DNA from: Couchioplanes caeruleus
GTDB taxonomy: Bacteria > Actinomycetota > Actinomycetes > Mycobacteriales > Micromonosporaceae
Assembly (NCBI RefSeq): GCF_003751945.1
Contig: NZ_RJKL01000001.1
Location: 2,542,001-2,606,000 of the forward strand
Length of the DNA: 64,000 bases
Direction: 5' to 3'
In this document: piece by piece, positions 59,495 through 64,000 of the stretch
How positions within the stretch are numbered: the stretch's first letter is position 1
How the letters are laid out: each line of letters begins with the position of its first letter
Position numbers and translations under genes: made by a program
The notes under the pieces: generated by a model
Databases searched by the model: none
Seen by the model: the letters and a program-made list of their open reading frames with translations, nothing else
Told to the model about the DNA's origin: nothing

Positions 59495-60778
59495 TCACGC
59501 GGGGCCGGCGGACCGCCCGGCGCCTGCGAAGGCGCCCAGAGATGCCAGGACCGCTCCGGCCGTACGCCAGCCACCCGCCAGCGCTCCCTGGATCGAGGGG
59601 CTGTCGCGGTGATCGCCCGCCACGAACAGCCCGTCTCCCAGTGACACCGGTTTGCGCAGGCGAGTCTGTGGCACCGGCGCCGCGGGGAGGGCGTGGGGGA
59701 TCGGCATCACACTGATCAGTTCCCAGTCGTCCGTCGGTACGCCGTACAGGCGGGCCAGTTCGACCCGGAGCACCGTCTCCGACGCACCGGAGGGGGCTGC
59801 CACGCCTACCGTCGAGGCGGCGATCAGGGACTTGCCGGCGGGAGCGTATTCGGGGGCCGCGTTCGACATGACGACCGTATTGGCCACGATCTCGCGGCGG
59901 TCGCCGTCGAGGAGCAGGGTGGGTTCGTCGATGGGGGCGTGCGGGGCGCCGAAGTAGTACGTGGTCAGGCCTCGCATGTCGGGCCTGGGCAGCATCGGCA
60001 GGAGTTCCGAGGCGGTGACCGGGTCCGTGGCCACCACCACGGCCCGGCAGCGGATCTCGCCGCCCTCGGTGATGACCCGGCCCGGCTCCACGGCGAGGGT
60101 CCGGGCGTTGACGAGAAGCTGCGGGTACGGCAGCGGCCCGGCGACGGCGGCGGGCAGCATCGCCATGCCGTTGGCCGGTACACCGATTCGTCCCCGGGCG
60201 AGCGAGCGGAGGATCATGGCGAGCACGTGGCTGGAGGTGTCCAGGGCGCGGTCGGCGAAGACCCCGGACAGGAAGGGGCGCAGCACCTCTTCGATGATGC
60301 GGTGCGACAAACCGGCCTTGCGCAACGCCTCCTGGGTGCTCATCTCCGGGGCGTGGAGCAACTTCTCCGGCGGGTACGTGGCGCAGCGCGTCGCCAGCGC
60401 CGCGAACTTCAGCCGGTCGGTGAGGGAGCCGACGCCGCTGCCGAGGGCCTGCGGCGCGGTCGTCGGGTCGCGCAGCGGGTTTTCGAGGCGGTGCAGGCGG
60501 CCGCCTCGGCGCACCAGCACGCCGGGCGTGAAGTAGCGCATGTCCAGGGCGTCGATGTCGGCGAGCGCGGGCACCCTCGGGTACGCGGTGTTGAGCACCT
60601 GGAAGCCGCGGTCGAGCCGCCACCCGTCGACGACGTCGGTGGCGACCCTGCCGCCGATGCGGTCGGCGGCCTCGACGAGCAGCCACTCGACGCCCGCACG
60701 ATCCAGGCGCCGGGCAGCGGCGAGCCCGGCGAGACCGCCGCCCACGATGACGACGTCCACCTCTACCGGCTGCGACAC
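59495..60778 (-). CDS. FAD-dependent oxidoreductase (amine oxidase / phytoene desaturase type)
   Basis: 427 aa. N-terminal dinucleotide motif VVIVGGGLAGLAAARRL with an ADRIGGRVATD segment, a substrate domain (YPRVPALADIDALDMRYF), and the C-terminal FAD motif GLFVAGDHRDSPSIQGALAGG. Catalyses flavin-linked oxidation, possibly of isoprenoid or amine substrates. The GTG start 60778 has GAGG upstream; starts at 60784 and 60799 are also possible. Adjacent to the tRNA, it is normal chromosome. Confidence 0.86.
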   Translation of the reverse strand: MSQPVEVDVVIVGGGLAGLAAARRLDRAGVEWLLVEAADRIGGRVATDVVDGWRLDRGFQVLNTAYPRVPALADIDALDMRYFTPGVLVRRGGRLHRLENPLRDPTTAPQALGSGVGSLTDRLKFAALATRCATYPPEKLLHAPEMSTQEALRKAGLSHRIIEEVLRPFLSGVFADRALDTSSHVLAMILRSLARGRIGVPANGMAMLPAAVAGPLPYPQLLVNARTLAVEPGRVITEGGEIRCRAVVVATDPVTASELLPMLPRPDMRGLTTYYFGAPHAPIDEPTLLLDGDRREIVANTVVMSNAAPEYAPAGKSLIAASTVGVAAPSGASETVLRVELARLYGVPTDDWELISVMPIPHALPAAPVPQTRLRKPVSLGDGLFVAGDHRDSPSIQGALAGGWRTAGAVLASLGAFAGAGRSAGPA

Positions 60779-60982
60779 GGGCACCTCACAGGAGGACAAA
60801 CAACGCAGGCCTCAGCCTAGCCGCGGACTTTGCGCGCGGCAGGGAAAGAGCAATGCCCGAGCTGACAGTCGGCCACCCCGAGCGACAAGAGCCCACTTTC
60901 GCCGTCTGCCGCGAGACCGGGGCCCCTTCCTAGCCTCGGCAGCGGCACCATGGCGAGATTCAAGCAGGGCAGACTTGTAGCG

Positions 60983-61102
60983 CATCGACACCGGCGACTG
61001 GAAGGCCGCTCTCGCTGACACGGGCGACCAGGAGGCCGCCCACGCTGACACGGGCGACCGGGAAGCCGCCCACGCTGACACGGGCGACCGGGAGGCCGTC
61101 CT
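60983..61102. repeat. Four 30-bp tandem repeats upstream of the PI-PLC gene
   Basis: Units begin at 60983 (diverged), 61013, 61043 and 61073, each with CGCTGACACGGGCGACC and GGA.GCCG. Gene-free interval 60779-61219. Confidence 0.8.
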
Positions 61103-61106
61103 GTCC

Positions 61107-61136
61107 GCAATGGAGCCGCCACGGCGGCTCCATTGC
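61107..61136. terminator. Perfect 14-bp hairpin
   Basis: GCAATGGAGCCGCC (61107-61120) pairs with GGCGGCTCCATTGC (61123-61136), 2-nt loop. Terminator-like or a palindromic operator, next to the 30-bp repeats. Confidence 0.6.
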
Positions 61137-61219
61137 AAGATCTCTCCGGCGAGCGTATAGACGGTCATCATGATATTCCGCGCGCGGCCCCGCGTGCCGG
61201 AGTCGCAGGGGGCCACCGC

Positions 61220-62590
61220 ATGCGCCCGTTGTCCGCCGTCGTCCGCGCCGTACCTGTGCTCGTTGCCGTCCTGCTGGTCACGCTGACGCCGACCGGGGGC
61301 GCCGCAGCAGCGGCGCCCGTGGTGCCGGGCTCCTACTACCTGCAGAGCGTCATCACCGGTTTCAACACCGCTGCGAGCGGCGACGCCGTCCTGCAGCATC
61401 GGCCCAAGGGCGACGAGGACCACCAGCAGTGGGTGGTGCGCGCCGACGGCGCGGAGTACCAGGTGGAGAACCTCGACCTGCCCGGCCGCTGCCTCGCCCG
61501 CTCCGGCGGCGCGCCCACCATGGCCTCCTGCGCGGCGGCGGAGACCCGGTGGCAGATCACGGCGGCCCGCGACGACCAGTACGCGGTCAAGGACCCGGGC
61601 GCGGACCGCTATCTGAGCGTGGTGCCCACCGGCGACGTCTGGGCCGACGCGCTCGCCCTGGGCGCAGACGGCAGGCAGGCCCGGTGGTATCTGACGCCGC
61701 TGATGCCGCCGCGCACCCCGGTACCGGCCGACGGCGACCGCACTCTCGACCAGGTGACGTTCCTGACCGCGCACAACGCGTTCGCCAACGGCGTCGACGG
61801 CGGCTTCGCCCCGCCGATCTTCAACCTCTTCCCCAACCAGGCGCGCGGCATCGATCAGCAGCTCGCGGACGGCGTACGCGGCTTTATGTTCGACATCCAC
61901 CAGACGCCCGACGGGGCGATCCTCTGCCACCACAACTGCACTCTGGTCGTGCGTCCGGTGGCGCTGTGGGTCGACCTCCAGCGCATCGTCGACTATCTGC
62001 AGGCGCACCCGTCCGAGATCGCCACGGTCTTCCTGGAGGACTACGTGCCGCCCACGGTGCTGCGTGCCGAGCTGGCACGGGTGCCCGGCCTGGCCGACAT
62101 GTTGATCCGCCCGGACCTCGAGGGCGTCCGCGAGCACGGGTGGCCGCGCCTGGCCGACCTGCGCGAGCGCGACAAGCGGTTGCTGATGTTCACCGATCAC
62201 AGCCGTGCCGCGGACCAGGCCGCCGGATTGACCCGGGACAGCTTCGGCGTGCAGTACCAGCGGGAGTGGACCGTCGAGAACTACTGGTCGATGGGGCCCG
62301 GCACGGGCACCTCGGACTGGTCCTGCTACAGCCGTTGGTACGGCGGCCCGGGCACGATCCCGCTCACGCACACCGAGCCGGGCTTCCGTCCGCTGTTCGT
62401 CATGAACCACTTCCGCGACGTGCCGATCCCGGCCACGAGCTCGAATGACAACGCCAAGGTGCTCAACCGGGCCGAGCGTTTCTGCACCCCGGCGGCCCGT
62501 AAGAAGCCCAACTACGTCGCGGTCGACCGGTATGACCTCGGCGGTCCGGCCGCGGCCGTCGGCCGGCTGAACACCTACGACGTCCCCTAG
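61220..62590 (+). CDS. Secreted PI-PLC-domain protein
   Basis: 456 aa. A signal peptide (about 1-32) precedes an N-terminal ricin-like or beta-trefoil-like part (about 38-165; QWVVRADGAEYQVENLDL) and a PI-PLC X-type barrel with the catalytic His pair His185 (TFLTAHNAFAN) and His237/238 (ILCHHNCTL), then GVRGFMFDIHQ and VFLEDYVPP. Extracellular phospholipase or phosphodiesterase; sequence type resembles actinobacterial PI-PLC-like proteins. ATG 61220 is preceded by AGGGGG. Overlaps the glycosyltransferase end by 4 bp. Confidence 0.82.
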   Translation: MRPLSAVVRAVPVLVAVLLVTLTPTGGAAAAAPVVPGSYYLQSVITGFNTAASGDAVLQHRPKGDEDHQQWVVRADGAEYQVENLDLPGRCLARSGGAPTMASCAAAETRWQITAARDDQYAVKDPGADRYLSVVPTGDVWADALALGADGRQARWYLTPLMPPRTPVPADGDRTLDQVTFLTAHNAFANGVDGGFAPPIFNLFPNQARGIDQQLADGVRGFMFDIHQTPDGAILCHHNCTLVVRPVALWVDLQRIVDYLQAHPSEIATVFLEDYVPPTVLRAELARVPGLADMLIRPDLEGVREHGWPRLADLRERDKRLLMFTDHSRAADQAAGLTRDSFGVQYQREWTVENYWSMGPGTGTSDWSCYSRWYGGPGTIPLTHTEPGFRPLFVMNHFRDVPIPATSSNDNAKVLNRAERFCTPAARKKPNYVAVDRYDLGGPAAAVGRLNTYDVP

Positions 62591-64000
62591 TTGATCGGCC
62601 AGCGCTCGCGGCGGCGCGGCGCGGGGACGGCCGGCCGCGCCTGGTTCAGCAGGTCGGCCGGGCGGCGGGAGAGCTGCTCGGGCACCGGCCACTCGGGGCG
62701 GGAGCCGGGGTGAGCCGCGGCGGCACCCGCCGGCCACTCGGAGCGGGAAGCGACGCGGGCCGCGGCGGCGACATGGGCGGTAGCGGTGGCGGCGCGGGCC
62801 GTAGCGGCGGCGTGGGCCGTGGCGGCGGCGTGGGCTGTCGCGGCGGCGTGGGCGGTCGCGGCGCCCGTGCGCACCATCCGGTGCCAGCGCAGCCGGCCGC
62901 CGAGCAGTGCCATCACGGTCGACTGGATCACGACCAGGTACATGAGCTGCCGGTAGACGATCTGCTGCAGCGGAAGGCTCCAGAGCGGCGTCCAGCGTTC
63001 GCCGTCGAGATGCAGGGCGTACGCGGCCGTGGCCACCTGGACCGCGGTGAAGCCCGTCCAGGTGGCGATGACGGTGGCCGGCTCGAGAAAGAACGCGCCG
63101 TACACGGCGTAGACGTCCACCATCGGCGCGGTGAGCGGCAGCAGGACCTGGAAGAGCAGGAGGTAGCCGAGGCCGCGCCGGCCGAGGCGGCCGGCGGGGC
63201 CGCGCTCGCGCAGCGCGTGGCGGTGCTTCCACATCGCCTGCATGGTGCCGTAGCACCAGCGGTAGCGCTGCCGCCACAACTGGCGCAGCGAGGCGGGAGC
63301 CTCGGTCCAGGCGACGGCGCGGGGTTCGTAGACGACGCGCCAGCCCGTCCGCAGCACCGCCATGGTGAAGTCGGTGTCCTCGGCCAGGGTCTGCGCCGAC
63401 ACCCCGCCGGCGGCGTCGACGGCCTGGCGGCGGAAGGCGCCGATCGCGCCCGGAACGGTCGGCATGCACTCGGCGACGTCGAACATGCGCCGGTCGAGAT
63501 TGAAGCCGATCACGTATTCGAGGTGCTGCCAGCGGCCGAGCAGGCCGCCGCGGTTCGCCACCTTGGTGTTGCCCGAGACGGCGCCCACGCGCGGGTCGCG
63601 CAGGGGCTGCACGAGGTGGCCGATCGCGTCGGGCTCGAAGACGGTGTCGCCGTCGACCAGGACGAGGATGTCGTGCTGGGCGTACGCGATGCCGTGGTTC
63701 AGGGCCGCGGGTTTGCCGGCGTTGGGCTGGCGCAGGACGTAGACGCCGAGCAGGCCGAGGCGTTCGACGATGTCGGCGGTGCCGTCGGTGGAGCCGTCGT
63801 CGACCACGATGACCTCGACGATTGGGTAGTCGCTGCGGACCAGCGACCGTACGGTCTCCGCGATGTTGGCGGCCTCGTTGAAGGCGGGCACGATCACCGA
63901 GACCGGCCCGACGTACGCCGGCGGGCGACTCTCGCGACGCAGCCGGCGCAGGTGCAGACGGGCGCTGACGAGCTGGGCCAGCAGCCGCAGCGCGGCGAGC
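62587..64000 (-). CDS. Family 2 glycosyltransferase, 5' end off the right edge
   Basis: The frame is open to the window edge. GT-A core: VIVPAFNEAANIAETV, VVDDGSTDGT, LVDGDTVFEPD, AEDTDFTM and the processive QRYRW motif. Three or more membrane segments follow (LGYLLLFQVLLPLTAPMVD and others). The upstream, visible part (LAALRLLAQLVSARLHLRRL) is the linker that in such proteins joins an N-terminal polysaccharide deacetylase domain. Chitin- or N-acetylglucosamine-polymer synthase-like. The C-terminal tail has ATAHAA repeats and basic residues. Confidence 0.88.
   Translation of the reverse strand, partial: LAALRLLAQLVSARLHLRRLRRESRPPAYVGPVSVIVPAFNEAANIAETVRSLVRSDYPIVEVIVVDDGSTDGTADIVERLGLLGVYVLRQPNAGKPAALNHGIAYAQHDILVLVDGDTVFEPDAIGHLVQPLRDPRVGAVSGNTKVANRGGLLGRWQHLEYVIGFNLDRRMFDVAECMPTVPGAIGAFRRQAVDAAGGVSAQTLAEDTDFTMAVLRTGWRVVYEPRAVAWTEAPASLRQLWRQRYRWCYGTMQAMWKHRHALRERGPAGRLGRRGLGYLLLFQVLLPLTAPMVDVYAVYGAFFLEPATVIATWTGFTAVQVATAAYALHLDGERWTPLWSLPLQQIVYRQLMYLVVIQSTVMALLGGRLRWHRMVRTGAATAHAAATAHAAATAHAAATARAATATAHVAAAARVASRSEWPAGAAAAHPGSRPEWPVPEQLSRRPADLLNQARPAVPAPRRRERWPIN
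62780..62870. repeat. Tandem repeats encoding ATAHAA units
   Basis: About five units of the type GTGGGC.GT.GCGGCG in the 3' part of the glycosyltransferase gene; encoded tail ATAHAAATAHAAATAHAA. Low-complexity linker. Confidence 0.7.

Noticed and set aside
1..64000. CRISPR arrays.
   Set aside because: No regularly spaced short repeats with unique spacers were found; the regular repeats at 12.8-13.7 kb and 17.3-18.4 kb are coding, and those at 61.0 kb are contiguous.

Overview
The window is high-GC actinobacterial chromosome. ESX-type mycosin and substrate genes, GAF-ANTAR and anti-sigma-type ATPase proteins, an XRE/ImmA/MAB_1171c-type cluster and the coding style point to a filamentous actinomycete. 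Micromonosporaceae such as Actinoplanes is my best guess, but that is inference.

Layout: 1-19.4 kb is mostly housekeeping and secreted-protein genes. It holds a SpoIIM-like membrane protein with a divergent RDD protein, argS, a chemoreceptor, a TrmH-type methyltransferase, an aldehyde dehydrogenase, a flavoprotein and a RibD-like reductase. It also holds an HPF/RaiA-like protein, a three-gene type VII secretion accessory operon, a six-repeat FG-GAP protein, the XRE/ImmA/MAB_1171c/NUDIX cluster, a seven-repeat PLL-type propeller lectin and an SPFH protein.

19.7-26.2 kb is a tight five-gene operon that looks like an uncharacterised biosynthetic pathway. It encodes an adenosylhomocysteinase-like protein with altered active-site positions, two Gfo/Idh/MocA oxidoreductases, a B12-type radical SAM enzyme and a methionyl-tRNA synthetase homologue without KMSKS. 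Then come pirin with a divergent MarR regulator and three operators, an imine-reductase-like gene with a divergent HxlR regulator, and a partner-switching group (GAF-ANTAR-ATPase fusion, GAF-ANTAR, STAS, GAF-ATPase) at 30-34 kb.

34-59.4 kb is accessory DNA. A decayed RepSA initiator and an orphan sensor kinase precede an integrated element bounded by a 43-bp direct repeat (37589-37631 and 59347-59389). The right copy is the 3' part of an intact CAU-anticodon tRNA. The element carries a tyrosine recombinase, excisionase, GntR and XRE regulators, NUDIX, an FtsK/TraB-like ATPase, a replication-relaxation protein and a DUF2637/SpdB-like protein. It also has a train of tiny translationally coupled genes and several very large inverted repeats. 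Its left third is a mosaic: an AcrVA2-like protein, a CoiA-like nuclease, hemerythrin, a transposase stump, an Mrr-nSTAND predicted defence protein, an intact IS5-family element, and two copies of a tRNA-Arg-derived attachment remnant.

59.5-64 kb returns to ordinary chromosome: an FAD-dependent amine-oxidase/desaturase-type protein, a secreted PI-PLC-domain protein, and a family 2 glycosyltransferase that runs off the right edge.

Start sites were chosen from Shine-Dalgarno sequences and gene overlaps. Family names come from motif recognition only; no database search was run.
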